From assembly GCA_949742505.1 (NCBI GenBank), contig CATJPU010000209.1:1-43461 (forward strand): 43,461 bases of DNA. Reading direction: 5' to 3'. The notes beneath the pieces are model-generated. The model saw nothing but the letters and a program-made list of their open reading frames with translations, made no database searches and had not been told where the DNA came from. Positions 33,329 to 42,489 of the stretch are shown one piece after another (the stretch's first letter is position 1; the number at the start of each line of letters is the position of its first letter). Made by a program: the position numbers and the translations under genes. Source of the DNA: an uncultured Lachnospiraceae bacterium. GTDB lineage: Bacteria; Bacillota; Clostridia; Lachnospirales; Lachnospiraceae.

Positions 33329-33379
33329 AAATATTTCTACCTGTGCCGTCTGGCCTGGGCGGCACAGGTAGAAATATTT
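33329..33379. repeat. Perfect 20-bp inverted repeat between divergent genes
   Basis: The arms at 33329-33348 and 33360-33379 are exact inverted copies (AAATATTTCTACCTGTGCCG and its complement) with an 11-base loop. A T-rich run flanks the left arm. It lies between the divergent gntR and 33482 genes, where no transcript needs to end. It may be a terminator of an unseen RNA, a small mobile repeat, or a regulatory hairpin. Confidence 0.75.
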
Positions 33380-33481
33380 TAGGAATCAGCCTGCGAAGGG
33401 AAACTGGTAGAAAAATTTATGTTCTTATGCTAAAATAAGCCTAAACAAATATGAACTGAATCACAGAATCGGAGCAGAATT

Positions 33482-34141
33482 ATGAAGGATATCTCTACAG
33501 CGGAAGCATACTTTTTATGCGCTGTTCAGCAGAAAGGAAAAATATTTGGCCATGACGACAGCAAGATTGCGTGTCTTATGTCTGCTGTTTTTGATGAAAT
33601 GAAAAAATCCGGCCTGATTGAAATAACCGGAACCAAATTAAGCATCGCCGGACAGGGGGAAATTCCGGCTAACTGCAGCCCTTATCTTACACCAGTTTAC
33701 GACCATCTAAGGGAGACTGAGTCTCTGGAGCTGAAGCATATTATGCAGGATTATAACAGCGGCTGGTCTGACCGGCGTTTGAACGCGTTAACTACCGCCA
33801 TCGGAACCGGGCTTGCCGAACGGGGATTTGTCACCAGAGCGAAACTTGGTCTGTTCAACGGCCGGGTATATTTTATGCCTTATAAAACTGCGGTTCCTTC
33901 TCTGGCCGCCGAGCTTCTGGTTAATATTCTATATCAGTCCCCGATTCCTGCCGGGGACGGATTCCTATGGATTCTTCTGGAAAAAAGCAGCTGCATACCG
34001 AAGGACTTCTCCGATATGCAGCTTCATGAGATAAATGAAAGAGTTCTGTCCGCGATTCAGGATACGAATGGGCAGGAGCTGTCCAGACTGAATCATTTTA
34101 CCGAACAATTACTGTCCATGGTAAAGCATTATCCAATCTGA
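33482..34141 (+). CDS. Possible GPP34-like (Golgi phosphoprotein 3 fold) protein
   Basis: A 219-residue soluble, helical protein read from its own promoter region (a TAAAAT box at about 33430) with RBS GGAG. It starts with STAEAYFLCAVQQKGKIFG, then AVFDEMKKSGLIEITGTKLS and ALTTAIGTGLAERGFVTRAK. The alternation of helical bundles and an early segment on remaking gene-product levels (SGLIEITGTKLSI) recalls the GPP34/VPS74 family, found in bacteria with unknown role and in eukaryotes as a PI4P-binding coat protein. Similarity is by pattern only. It stands between GntR and the convergent GH42 gene with no clear partner. Confidence 0.5.
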   Translation: MKDISTAEAYFLCAVQQKGKIFGHDDSKIACLMSAVFDEMKKSGLIEITGTKLSIAGQGEIPANCSPYLTPVYDHLRETESLELKHIMQDYNSGWSDRRLNALTTAIGTGLAERGFVTRAKLGLFNGRVYFMPYKTAVPSLAAELLVNILYQSPIPAGDGFLWILLEKSSCIPKDFSDMQLHEINERVLSAIQDTNGQELSRLNHFTEQLLSMVKHYPI

Positions 34142-34161
34142 AGCCAGATACTTATGATTCG

Positions 34162-36189
34162 TTATATCTCCGCCCAGAGAACCCGGACGCCTTTCGCCGG
34201 AAGTATAACCAGGTCTCCCTCATGATACACTGACTCTTCCAGCAAATCCCGATACTCTTTTTCCAGGACTATGCCTTCTTCTTTCGTATTATGATTCAGC
34301 AGGAACAGAACTCTTCCCTTCTTCGTCTCTCTGACTGCCGCCTCCACGCCTTCCGGCGTCTCCATAACGCCAGTGACGCCTGCCTCCTGCATAATCTCAC
34401 TGACAAACGCCCGGTAGAACTCCTGACTGCTTCTGGTTCCCACATACCAAGCCTTTCCTTTGCCGTAAGAATTGACTGTAATTACCGGAGTCCTCTGATA
34501 GAAGTCCCGCTGATAAGCGCTGACACACTTTGCGCCCTGCAGACGGATAATATCGCACAAAATATCCGCCGGATATTCCGGTCCTCTGTAAACGAATGCA
34601 TTCTGTTCCCCCTCCGGAAGCGCATCCTGCTCCTCCACCCAGATTCCGAGAACATCTTTTAATCTCCCCGGATATCCTCCCGGAAGAACCAGATCATGTT
34701 CATCTACGATACCGCTGAAATACGTCGTCACAAACGTGCCGCCATTCTCCACGAATTCACGTATCTTCTCGTCATATCCACTCTTTGTCATATACAGAAG
34801 CGGCACGAAAACCACCTTATATCTACTCAAATCATCCGTTACGCTGATAATATCCACCGGAATATTCTGCGAATGCAGCGGCGCATAGTAATCCTTTATC
34901 GCATCCAGATACTTCATGCGGACGCTCGGACCGGCAGAATACTCCGCCGCCCACCAGTTATCCCAGTCGAAAAGCAGCGCGGTCTCCGCCGGTGTTCTTC
35001 CCTCTAAAAAAATATCTCCCAGACGTTCCAGTTCTTCTCCAAGCTGCGCAACCTCCCGGAAAACTCTGGTATCGTCCCTTCCTGCATGGTCGATTACCGC
35101 GCCGTGGAATTTCTCACATGCCCCTACCGTTCTCCGAATCTGAAAGAACTGAATTGCATCCGCCCCATGAGCCGCCGCTTGATAGCTCAGAAGCCGCATT
35201 ACCCCCGGTCTCTTTAACCGGTTAAATGGATGCCAGTTGGTCACGCTGGGGGTCTGCTCCATCAGCACAAAGGAGTCCTGTCCCCCGCACCCTCTCATAA
35301 GGTCGTGGTTCAGCGCCGTCTCCGCCGGAGTATTCTCCGGAGACGGATAGCTGTCCCAGGACACAAAATCCATGTATTTCCCCCATTTCTGATAATCCAG
35401 CTCTTTGTAGAAACCCATCAGGTTCGTCGTAACCGGCGTATCTGGCATTTCTTTCTTCAAAACGTCGTACTCCAGCCGGAAACAGTCCAGTATACTGTCA
35501 GACATAAATCTTCTGTAATCCAGGGATATCCCCTGAAACATCGTCATATTTCGTCCGTTACAGTCAAAATGTTCGCTTAAGAAACTCGGAAGCACAATCT
35601 CATCCCAGTCATAGAATGTATGTCCCCAGAAGGATGTATTGTAACTCCGGTTTACTTCCTCAATCGTCCCATACGTTTCCTTCAGCCAACCTCTGAACGC
35701 CTTCTCACAATTCTCGCAATAACACTCCCCGCCAAATTCATTGGACACATGCCATGCCGCAATATTATCGTATCCCTTATAGCGTCTGGCAAGCTCTCCC
35801 GCCAGCTTCGGCGCATACTTGCGGTATGTCGGACTGTTGGGACAGGAATTGTGACGGCCACCGAATTTTCTCTTTCTGCCGTCTATCTCCGTCCTCAGAA
35901 TATCCGGGTGCCTCTTCGCCATCCATGCCGGATGTGCCCCCGTTGAAGTCGCCATACATACCTTCAGCCCGTTCTCCCCGACATACTCCATAATCTTATC
36001 AAGCTTTGTAAAATCATAGGTATCTTCATCCGGCTGCAGCGCCGCCCAGCTGAATACATTTAACGTCACGATATTGATATGGGCCTTCTTCATCATCCGC
36101 ATATCTTCCTGCCATACCTCTTCCGGCCACTGCTCCGGGTTATAATCTCCTCCGTATAGTATCTTCTTTATATTATTTCTGTAAGCCAT
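34162..36189 (-). CDS. Beta-galactosidase, GH42 family
   Basis: A 675-residue glycoside hydrolase of family 42: TIM barrel (GGDYNPEQWPEEVWQEDM start, FSWAALQPDEDTYDF), acid/base Glu151 in WHVSNEFGGE, nucleophile Glu311 in VLMEQTPSVTNW, then a trimerization Rossmann-like domain (NIPVDIISVTDDLSRYKVVF) and a small C-terminal beta domain. A Cys cluster (Cys116, and CYCENC at 156-161) likely binds zinc, as in several GH42 enzymes. There is no signal peptide, so it acts inside the cell on imported galactosides (lactose or plant oligosaccharides). No sugar transporter or regulator is next to it. Confidence 0.95.
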   Translation of the reverse strand: MAYRNNIKKILYGGDYNPEQWPEEVWQEDMRMMKKAHINIVTLNVFSWAALQPDEDTYDFTKLDKIMEYVGENGLKVCMATSTGAHPAWMAKRHPDILRTEIDGRKRKFGGRHNSCPNSPTYRKYAPKLAGELARRYKGYDNIAAWHVSNEFGGECYCENCEKAFRGWLKETYGTIEEVNRSYNTSFWGHTFYDWDEIVLPSFLSEHFDCNGRNMTMFQGISLDYRRFMSDSILDCFRLEYDVLKKEMPDTPVTTNLMGFYKELDYQKWGKYMDFVSWDSYPSPENTPAETALNHDLMRGCGGQDSFVLMEQTPSVTNWHPFNRLKRPGVMRLLSYQAAAHGADAIQFFQIRRTVGACEKFHGAVIDHAGRDDTRVFREVAQLGEELERLGDIFLEGRTPAETALLFDWDNWWAAEYSAGPSVRMKYLDAIKDYYAPLHSQNIPVDIISVTDDLSRYKVVFVPLLYMTKSGYDEKIREFVENGGTFVTTYFSGIVDEHDLVLPGGYPGRLKDVLGIWVEEQDALPEGEQNAFVYRGPEYPADILCDIIRLQGAKCVSAYQRDFYQRTPVITVNSYGKGKAWYVGTRSSQEFYRAFVSEIMQEAGVTGVMETPEGVEAAVRETKKGRVLFLLNHNTKEEGIVLEKEYRDLLEESVYHEGDLVILPAKGVRVLWAEI

Positions 36190-36341
36190 AAGTCCCTCTC
36201 TGATCTACGTTGATGTCCAGCGTTTTGCCTGTTTTTCAAGTTTTGTACTTATAAAATCCATACCCAAAATCTTTGTAAAACCCATTCAGCATAATTCTCG
36301 GCTGCATTACAACCATGTTACTACCACAATACATCCGGTTT

Positions 36342-37577
36342 TCATTCATCTATCACACCATCCTTCGCTTCATCAAACATCTCCTTCACCGCCGGAGCAT
36401 TCTTCGTCAGCTTCTTGATACTCAAATCCTCCGCCTTATTATTAGCCAGGCGAAGATTATTCTCCGATGACAGAAGCGCTTCTTTGGTCTTCTGCAGATG
36501 GAGAATCGTCTTATCTATCTCATCAATCGCTTTCTTGAATTTGTCGCTTGCAATCCGGTAATTCCTTGCAAATCCTTCCTTAAACGCATTCATGTTCTCT
36601 TCAAAATTCAGAATGTCAATCTGCTGGTGTCTGGCTATTTCCAATTCCTGCCGGTACTGCCAGGCATTCAGCGCCGCATTCCGAAGCAGCGTGATCATCG
36701 GAATAAAAAACTGGGGACGGATAATGTACATTTTCTCATATTTGTATGACACATCCACAATTCCGTTATTATACAATTCATTCTCAATTTCAAGCAGCGA
36801 GACCAGCACCGCATACTCGCATTTCTTCTCACGCCTGTCTTTATCCAGCTCTTTGAGGAAATCCTCATTCTTATGCTTGGTAGCGGTGGTGTCCATCTCA
36901 TTTTTCATCTCAAACATGATGGAGATCAATTCCACCCCGTCTTTCGATTCCCTGAAAATAAAATCGCCCTTGCTTCCTGTCCGGGCATCGTTGTCTTTCT
37001 CAAAATAGGCTGAGGGAAACGCAGTCATGCGAAGAGCGTTAAACTGATTCATACAGTGCTGTTCTAAACTCTCGCCGAGCATTTTCGTAGACTGTCTGGC
37101 TTTAAAATCCTTGTAATATTCAATCTGTTCGTCTTTTAACTTCAGCTTGTCCTCATATTGCTCCCTCAGAGACTTTTCCCTTAGCTGATTCTCGATCTCT
37201 TTATTGGATAACTGGGTCTTTAGCCCTGTTATCTTGGCAGCCTTTTCGGCAATTTCTTTCTCCTTCTCCTGAACGGCTTGTGCAACCGCCAGTTTCCTCT
37301 CGGTTTCATTTCCGGAAACTTTCGCATTTAACCGCTCGATGAGCTTATCCTTTTCCCATAACTCCGATTCTTTATCCGAAAGCGCTTTGTCAAATTCTTC
37401 CTTCTGCTCCATACGCGCAATCTTCCAATTGCTCTCGCTCTTCTCCAGCAAATCCTTTTCCCGGCGCCCAAGTTCTCTCTCAAATTCCTTATCCCGGATT
37501 TGCTGAACAATCTGTGCATAACCGAACTCATCCACCGCAAAGACCTCTCCGCAGTTTGGACATTTAATCTCCTGCAT
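36342..37577 (-). CDS. DUF2130 domain protein
   Basis: A 411-residue protein of the DUF2130 family: an N-terminal CPNCGEVF zinc motif, a long coiled coil of about residues 25-170 (NEIENQLREKSLREQY-like heptads), and a nuclease-like core in which GSKGDFIFRE and ISIMFEMKNE supply D and ExK residues. The C-terminus is again coiled. RBS AAAGGA precedes the ATG. The family is widespread in bacteria and archaea and poorly characterised; the core resembles the PDDEXK fold. It lies downstream of recQ (130 bases apart is the reverse: recQ stops at 37708, this starts at 37577), so both may be co-transcribed. Confidence 0.85.
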   Translation of the reverse strand: MQEIKCPNCGEVFAVDEFGYAQIVQQIRDKEFERELGRREKDLLEKSESNWKIARMEQKEEFDKALSDKESELWEKDKLIERLNAKVSGNETERKLAVAQAVQEKEKEIAEKAAKITGLKTQLSNKEIENQLREKSLREQYEDKLKLKDEQIEYYKDFKARQSTKMLGESLEQHCMNQFNALRMTAFPSAYFEKDNDARTGSKGDFIFRESKDGVELISIMFEMKNEMDTTATKHKNEDFLKELDKDRREKKCEYAVLVSLLEIENELYNNGIVDVSYKYEKMYIIRPQFFIPMITLLRNAALNAWQYRQELEIARHQQIDILNFEENMNAFKEGFARNYRIASDKFKKAIDEIDKTILHLQKTKEALLSSENNLRLANNKAEDLSIKKLTKNAPAVKEMFDEAKDGVIDE

Positions 37578-37707
37578 ATTGTATATCCTTTCTATCTCAA
37601 CTCTTTTATTCTCACCCCAGACTCGCTTCCGTCACAATGCCCTGCCGCTTCTTTGCCGCAAATCATCTGTTGTTGTCCCCAGTGTTACGTTAGATTACAC
37701 GCTGCTT

Positions 37708-39804
37708 TCACTGGATTAACCCCTGTTTCTTTAGTCTTGAGCGGATTGCCCCGCTTGTCCTGCCATGTTCCCTTGCAATCTCGGCGATTTTCATACCAGA
37801 CCGGTATTCCTCTGCCAGCCGACCGTCTTCTTTCTCATTCCATGGAGCTCCCACATTTGCGGGGACTTCCTTTTCTGCCGCGGTTTTCTTTTCTTCCGTC
37901 CCGTTCTTCTGCGCCATTCTTTCGGCTTCATTGTCCCCGGGATTTTTGACGGGCATACTGATAACCGCCGCCGGATTATCTGCGAAGAACACTTGTATTT
38001 CATCCAGAAATCTCTGCCCGTATTTCTTAAATTTATTCTCAGCGACGCCGGATACCGCAAGCATCTCCTGCTTATTCTTCGGACTCCTGACGCACATATC
38101 AATCAAAGTCTTATCATTAAAAATAATATAAGGCGGCATCGCCTCTTCCTTCGCAATTACCAGACGCAGAGCACGAAGCTTTTCAAATAATAAAAAGCCT
38201 GCGCTGGTAAGGGAATCCGTACTTCTTGGTTTCCGCTTCCTGTCCTTCACAGGTTCCTTCTCTTCCCGTTTGCGAATCACAACCCGCGTATTCTCATCCC
38301 GAAGCCTGCTGATATCCCCTATCTGCAGAACACTGTATTTCCCTTCCGTCTGGGTAATATATCCCTCCACAGCCATCTGGTCAATCAAAAGCCGAATATC
38401 GCTTTCACTCCTGTGAGCCAGCGCTCCGTATGACTTATACGCTGTCGCTCCTACTTCTTTCAGCCTCGCCCGGTTTTCCCCCAGCAGGGTCCCAATCACG
38501 ATATTCTGTCCAAATCTTCCCCTTGTCTCCGCAATACAGTTAATCACCCACTTGGCGTCCCCCGTCATATCAGCCTCTGTATACTCATTATTGCAGTTTC
38601 CGCAGTTGTCACAGGTCCCTGTTATCTTCTCACCGAAATACTCCAGAATATATTTTCTGAGACAGGACGTGGTTTTACAATATCCCTCCATAAGCTGCAG
38701 CCTGTGGGCGTCCCTTTGCCTGACAAGTTCGGCGTCCTCGTCCTCCATTTCCTCAAATTCCTTCTTTTCAAGAAGAAACTTATTAATCATCACATCCTGG
38801 GGTGAAAACAGAAGTACACACTGTGAATTTTCACCGTCTCGTCCGGCCCGCCCGGCCTCCTGATAATAATTCTCCATACTCTGAGGCATATTATAGTGAA
38901 TTACAAACCGCACGTTAGACTTGTCAATTCCCATGCCAAATGCATTGGTCGCCACGATAATCTGCGCCCTGTCATAGATGAAGTCATCCTGACTCTGCTT
39001 TCGCATCGAATTATCAATTCCTGCATGATACCTTGTCACCGGAACACCCATTTTAAAAAGGTTTTCATACAGCATATCTACATTCTTCCTCGTTGCACAG
39101 TATATAATTCCGCTTTCATTCTGATGTTTCTGAATATAATCCGCAATAAACTGCTCTTTCCGTTTACCGGAAATATGCTCCACGCTGTAATACAGATTCT
39201 CTCTGTCGAATCCGGTCAAAACAATATCCGGATTTTGGAGTTTCAAAATGCACTCAATATCCGTCTTAACTTCCTTCGTAGCAGTCGCTGTAAATGCACT
39301 CACAACCGGCCGCTTAGGCAGACGTTCGATAAAATCAACAATCTTTAAATAACTCGGCCTGAAATCCTGCCCCCACTGGGAAATGCAATGGGCCTCGTCG
39401 ACAGTAACCATCGAAATCTCCGCATCGAATGCAAACTGCATAAATCCGGCGCTTTCTAATCTCTCCGGAGCCACATAAATAATCTTATATGTACCGTTAG
39501 CCGCAAGCTTCAGCGCTCTTGAAATCTGTGCCTCCGTCAGGGATGAATTGATGAACGCCGCATGGATTCCGACTTCATTTAACGACTTAACCTGATCCTG
39601 CATCAAAGAAATCAGCGGAGAGATTACAAGCGTAATTCCAGACAGCAAAAGCGCCGGCACCTGATAGCATATGGACTTACCTGCGCCTGTGGGCATAATC
39701 GCCAGCGCATCCCTTCCTGAAAGAATGGCGCTGATAATGTCCTCCTGCCCCTTCCGAAAAAAATCATAACCAAAATATGTCTTTAATATACCCTTCGCAT
39801 CCAT
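37708..39804 (-). CDS. recQ: ATP-dependent DNA helicase RecQ
   Basis: A 698-residue superfamily 2 helicase that unwinds DNA 3' to 5' in recombination repair. It has Walker A MPTGAGKS at 37-44, DEAH box [18 protein letters not shown], motif [11 protein letters not shown], the zinc-binding cluster ([18 protein letters not shown]), the winged helix, an HRDC domain, and an extra C-terminal helix-turn-helix of about 45 residues ([20 protein letters not shown]). The ATG at 39802-39804 follows GGGAG; the 22 residues before it are unlikely to be coding. The C-terminal helix-turn-helix is not part of E. coli RecQ but appears in some Firmicutes. Confidence 0.96.
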   Translation of the reverse strand: MDAKGILKTYFGYDFFRKGQEDIISAILSGRDALAIMPTGAGKSICYQVPALLLSGITLVISPLISLMQDQVKSLNEVGIHAAFINSSLTEAQISRALKLAANGTYKIIYVAPERLESAGFMQFAFDAEISMVTVDEAHCISQWGQDFRPSYLKIVDFIERLPKRPVVSAFTATATKEVKTDIECILKLQNPDIVLTGFDRENLYYSVEHISGKRKEQFIADYIQKHQNESGIIYCATRKNVDMLYENLFKMGVPVTRYHAGIDNSMRKQSQDDFIYDRAQIIVATNAFGMGIDKSNVRFVIHYNMPQSMENYYQEAGRAGRDGENSQCVLLFSPQDVMINKFLLEKKEFEEMEDEDAELVRQRDAHRLQLMEGYCKTTSCLRKYILEYFGEKITGTCDNCGNCNNEYTEADMTGDAKWVINCIAETRGRFGQNIVIGTLLGENRARLKEVGATAYKSYGALAHRSESDIRLLIDQMAVEGYITQTEGKYSVLQIGDISRLRDENTRVVIRKREEKEPVKDRKRKPRSTDSLTSAGFLLFEKLRALRLVIAKEEAMPPYIIFNDKTLIDMCVRSPKNKQEMLAVSGVAENKFKKYGQRFLDEIQVFFADNPAAVISMPVKNPGDNEAERMAQKNGTEEKKTAAEKEVPANVGAPWNEKEDGRLAEEYRSGMKIAEIAREHGRTSGAIRSRLKKQGLIQ

Positions 39805-39837
39805 ACATTTCTCCCTGATCCAATAAATATATCTTCC

Positions 39838-39910
39838 AGGCATCCCATGATGGTCATCCGGCCATTTCATATGGTAGTACCCCTAATGGCCATTCGGCCG
39901 TTTTACAAGG
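39838..39910. repeat. Inverse copies of the GGCC-palindrome repeat
   Basis: Two degenerate copies of the 7358-7451 unit, in the opposite orientation and 36 bases apart: CCCATGATGGTCATCCGGCC, and CCCCTAATGGCCATTCGGCC continuing GTTTTAC. They lie 32 kb away, between recQ and the small gene at 39941. Shared core ATGGCCATTCGGCCGTT. Confidence 0.7.
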
Positions 39911-39940
39911 TATGAACAGCATGCCCCGTTCATATTCTCA

Positions 39941-40162
39941 CTAATAAATTGTCTTTATATCACTTTTCTTCACTCCGTACATTGCGCAGAACTGCTCCAG
40001 ATCCGCCTCCGTTCTCAGAAGCAGAATATCCTCGAATTTACCCGTTTCCTTATCTTTAAAACCTGCCACTCTTTCTCCGGTACAAATACTGCTTCGGACT
40101 ACGGGCTCCTTCTTATCTCTGTCATAACTTCTCTGCTCTAATTTTCTTCCTCTGCCAAACAT
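39941..40162 (-). CDS. Small conserved protein, 73 residues
   Basis: A 73-residue protein starting MFGRGRKLEQRSYDRDKKEP and ending VKKSDIKTIY. It has one Cys and a likely alpha/beta fold (VAGFKDKETGKFEDILLLR). I recall similar small proteins in Clostridia but know no function. The ATG at 40160-40162 follows GGAAAGCAGG and lies 25 bases inside the end of the alkyltransferase-like gene, so it is translationally coupled. A longer reading frame in the same phase reaches 40450, but that part overlaps the upstream gene out of frame and is not coding. Confidence 0.65.
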   Translation of the reverse strand: MFGRGRKLEQRSYDRDKKEPVVRSSICTGERVAGFKDKETGKFEDILLLRTEADLEQFCAMYGVKKSDIKTIY

Positions 40163-40533
40163 CCTGCTTTCCCCGCCTGCTGCTGAAACATATAGTAGAA
40201 CCTCTCTGCGTCTTCTGTCGTGTGCTTCCAGCCATATTTCTTCAAATCCACCTGCCAGCCCTTTTCTGTCCTGCATACCTCTACGCCTTCTGCTTCCAGC
40301 ATTTCTTTCTGCATATCCGGCGCGGCAAATGCATGAGCGCCGCTTAAGATTCCGCTGGCGTTCACTACCCGATGAGCGCACAGTCCCTCCCCGGCTCTTC
40401 CCGTCCGGAGGGCATACCCTACCTGCCTGGAATTCTTCGGTTTCCCGCACAGCAGTGCAATCTGTCCATAAGTTGCCGCTTTGCCGGATGGAATCTCAAG
40501 ACATACCCGCCTTACTCTCTCATAAAAATCCAT
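40138..40533 (-). CDS. Alkyltransferase-like protein (MGMT family), catalytic Cys absent
   Basis: A 131-residue protein with the DNA-binding domain of O6-alkylguanine transferases: FYERVRRVCLEIPSGKAATY and GQIALLCGKPKNSRQVGYAL, followed by the conserved HRVV region. In active MGMT this region reads PCHRVV; here it is LCAHRVVN, so the position of the reactive Cys (residue 53) is Ala and a Cys lies one place earlier (52). That makes it an ATL-like protein, which binds alkylated DNA and flags it for nucleotide excision repair instead of reversing damage. Cys52 rescue is possible but unlikely. Starts 4 bases after the ArsC-like gene. Confidence 0.85.
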   Translation of the reverse strand: MDFYERVRRVCLEIPSGKAATYGQIALLCGKPKNSRQVGYALRTGRAGEGLCAHRVVNASGILSGAHAFAAPDMQKEMLEAEGVEVCRTEKGWQVDLKKYGWKHTTEDAERFYYMFQQQAGKAGCLAEEEN

Positions 40534-40537
40534 AACG

Positions 40538-40885
40538 CTACAGCAGACCGCTCCAGTCCGCCTCCTTATATCCGACTTTTACATCCGTCTCCGTTACCAG
40601 AATGGGCCTCTTCACCAGCATCCCATCTGTTGCCAATAAAGCAATCTGCTCCGCCTCCGACATCTCCGACAACTTATCTTTAAGCCCCATCTCACGATAC
40701 AGCATTCCGCTGGTATTAAAAAAACGTTTAACCGGAAGGCCGCTTCGCTTAATCCATTCCGCCAATTCCTCCTCCGTCGGATTCTCCTCCCTAATATTTC
40801 TTGGCTCATACGAAAGCTTATGGTCTTTCAGCCACTTCTCCGCCTTCTTACAAGTCGTGCATTTGGGATAATGTATAAATAACAT
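40538..40885 (-). CDS. ArsC/Spx-family protein
   Basis: A 115-residue thioredoxin-fold protein of the ArsC/Spx/YffB family. The CTTC pair (Cys9, Cys12) forms a redox motif near the N-terminus, and the fold is typical: IHYPKCTTCKKAEKWLKDHK, YEPRNIREENPTEEELAEW, LLATDGMLVKRPILVTE. The C-terminal ATDGMLVKRPIL part matches the Arg-containing anion region of ArsC-like proteins. It may be a reductase or a Spx-like regulator; the family is known for mis-annotation as arsenate reductase. It heads a short operon with the ATL gene. Confidence 0.85.
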   Translation of the reverse strand: MLFIHYPKCTTCKKAEKWLKDHKLSYEPRNIREENPTEEELAEWIKRSGLPVKRFFNTSGMLYREMGLKDKLSEMSEAEQIALLATDGMLVKRPILVTETDVKVGYKEADWSGLL

Positions 40886-40968
40886 TATTGATTTCCTCCT
40901 GTTTCTAATTACTGAACTGCATTCTATAAAAGAGCTCTATATTCCCGTCCTCCATCAACAATCGCACG

Positions 40969-41163
40969 CTAATCAAAAATTCTCGTAATATCCTGATTCC
41001 GATTGACGACGCGTTAAATCTCTACATAATCGTTGCCTGCTTTGTAGATAATCACATAATTTTCCCATGTCGCATATTTATAATCTATCCGAAAGCTAAT
41101 ACGTTTGAATAGCTCTGCCCCCCCAATCCAGGAAACATCTTTTAATGGAGGCGAAACCAATGC
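40969..41163 (-). pseudogene. Degraded RelE/ParE-type toxin
   Basis: A 65-codon stretch reads SPPLKDVSWIGGAELFKRIS, FRIDYKYATWENYVIIYKAG and NDYVEI, then TAA (41014-41016), then RVVNRNQDITRIFD and TAG. RelE/ParE proteins have a C-terminus like EIYRVxxxxQDxxRxF, so TAA replaces a Tyr codon. The 5' end is missing: an in-frame TGA stands just upstream. No antitoxin is seen. It is a relic in the 300-base gap between deoB and arsC, with no other feature in that gap. Confidence 0.7.
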
Positions 41164-41185
41164 TCACCCCCCTATAACATCCGGA

Positions 41186-42376
41186 TTATACTAATTCTTC
41201 TAATATGGAATGCCCAATGGTATGTTCCGGCATCTCAATTCCAAAATTCTCCGCAATTGTCGCCCCAATTACGGCAAAGGTATCCTGCTCCGGTATCTTC
41301 CCGCCTTCTTTCATCGCCCTGGAATACGCCAGAAACGGCACATACTCTCTGGTGTGGTCGGTTCCCGTATAAGTGGGATCATTTCCATGGTCTGCTGTCA
41401 GAATCAGCAAGTCATCTTCCCGCAGTTCTTCTAAGAGTACCCCGAGATTCTTGTCGAACTTCTCAATCTCTTCTCCATAACCTTCGGGATTCCTTCTGTG
41501 TCCCCACAAAGCGTCGAAATCCACCAGATTGGTAAAGCAAAGTCCATGAAAATCCTTTCTGCAGATATCAATGGTCTGCTCCATTCCATGTACGGAACTG
41601 TTAGACCGGTTGGTCTCGGTAATTCCTTCCCCGCAGAAAATATCGTTAATCTTACCCACGCCAATCACATCCAATCCCGCATCCTTCATCGCATTCAAAA
41701 CCGTTCTTCCTGTGGGCTTTAACGCATAATCATGACGGTTGCTGGTACGCTTAAACTCGCCTTTCTTCTTCCCTACGTAGGGTCTTGCAATAATCCTTCC
41801 TACGCGCCACTCGTCTTTCATCGTCAGCTCTCTTGCAATCTCGCAGCACCGATACAGATTGGCCAAATCAAAGGTCTCCTCGTTTCCGCAGATTTGCAGT
41901 ACGGAGTCCGCAGAAGTATAGACAATCATCGCTCCCGTCTGAATCTCTTCCTCTCCAAGCTCTTCGATAATCTCCGTTCCGCTTGCGCTCTTATTGCCGA
42001 TTACCCGCTTCCCGCAGCGTTTCTCCAGCTCTTCAATCAATTCCTTCGGAAAACCGGTTTCCGTAAATGTAATAAATGGCTTCTCCGTATAAATCCCCAT
42101 CATCTCCCAGTGTCCCGTCATAGTGTCCTTGCCGTTGCTGGTCTCTCCCAGCGCCGTATAACGGGCCATCGGCTTATCCACCGGCTTCATATTGCCGGCC
42201 GGATGAAGATTCACCATACCAAGCTTCTGCAGGTTGGGAATGTTCAGAGTCCCCATTGTTTTCAAAATATTTCCGAAGGTATCCGCTCCCACGTCCCCGA
42301 ACTTCTCCGCATCCGGAAGATGACCGATTCCAAGAGAATCCAGCACAACAACAAACACTCTTTTATACTTCTTCAT
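41186..42376 (-). CDS. deoB: Phosphopentomutase
   Basis: Interconverts ribose- or deoxyribose-1-phosphate and the 5-phosphate, feeding nucleoside sugars into central metabolism. The 396-residue protein of the alkaline-phosphatase superfamily has metal and phosphate residues in [27 protein letters not shown], and the last metal site [20 protein letters not shown] followed by EYVPFL. The RBS AGGAAG precedes the ATG. It is 113 bases downstream of the adenosine deaminase gene, both for nucleoside breakdown. Confidence 0.97.
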   Translation of the reverse strand: MKKYKRVFVVVLDSLGIGHLPDAEKFGDVGADTFGNILKTMGTLNIPNLQKLGMVNLHPAGNMKPVDKPMARYTALGETSNGKDTMTGHWEMMGIYTEKPFITFTETGFPKELIEELEKRCGKRVIGNKSASGTEIIEELGEEEIQTGAMIVYTSADSVLQICGNEETFDLANLYRCCEIARELTMKDEWRVGRIIARPYVGKKKGEFKRTSNRHDYALKPTGRTVLNAMKDAGLDVIGVGKINDIFCGEGITETNRSNSSVHGMEQTIDICRKDFHGLCFTNLVDFDALWGHRRNPEGYGEEIEKFDKNLGVLLEELREDDLLILTADHGNDPTYTGTDHTREYVPFLAYSRAMKEGGKIPEQDTFAVIGATIAENFGIEMPEHTIGHSILEELV

Positions 42377-42489
42377 ACTAATTCTTCCTCTCTTTTCTCA
42401 CTTATTACCTTTTGAATCATTTTCCTATCAACTTTGCCGCAAGACCCGTACGCAAACCGGCAAAATAACAGCGTTTCTGACATTTCTTC

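Noticed and set aside
41732-42415. 227-codon plus-strand frame
   Set aside because: Antisense shadow of deoB, with composition unlike the neighbouring genes.
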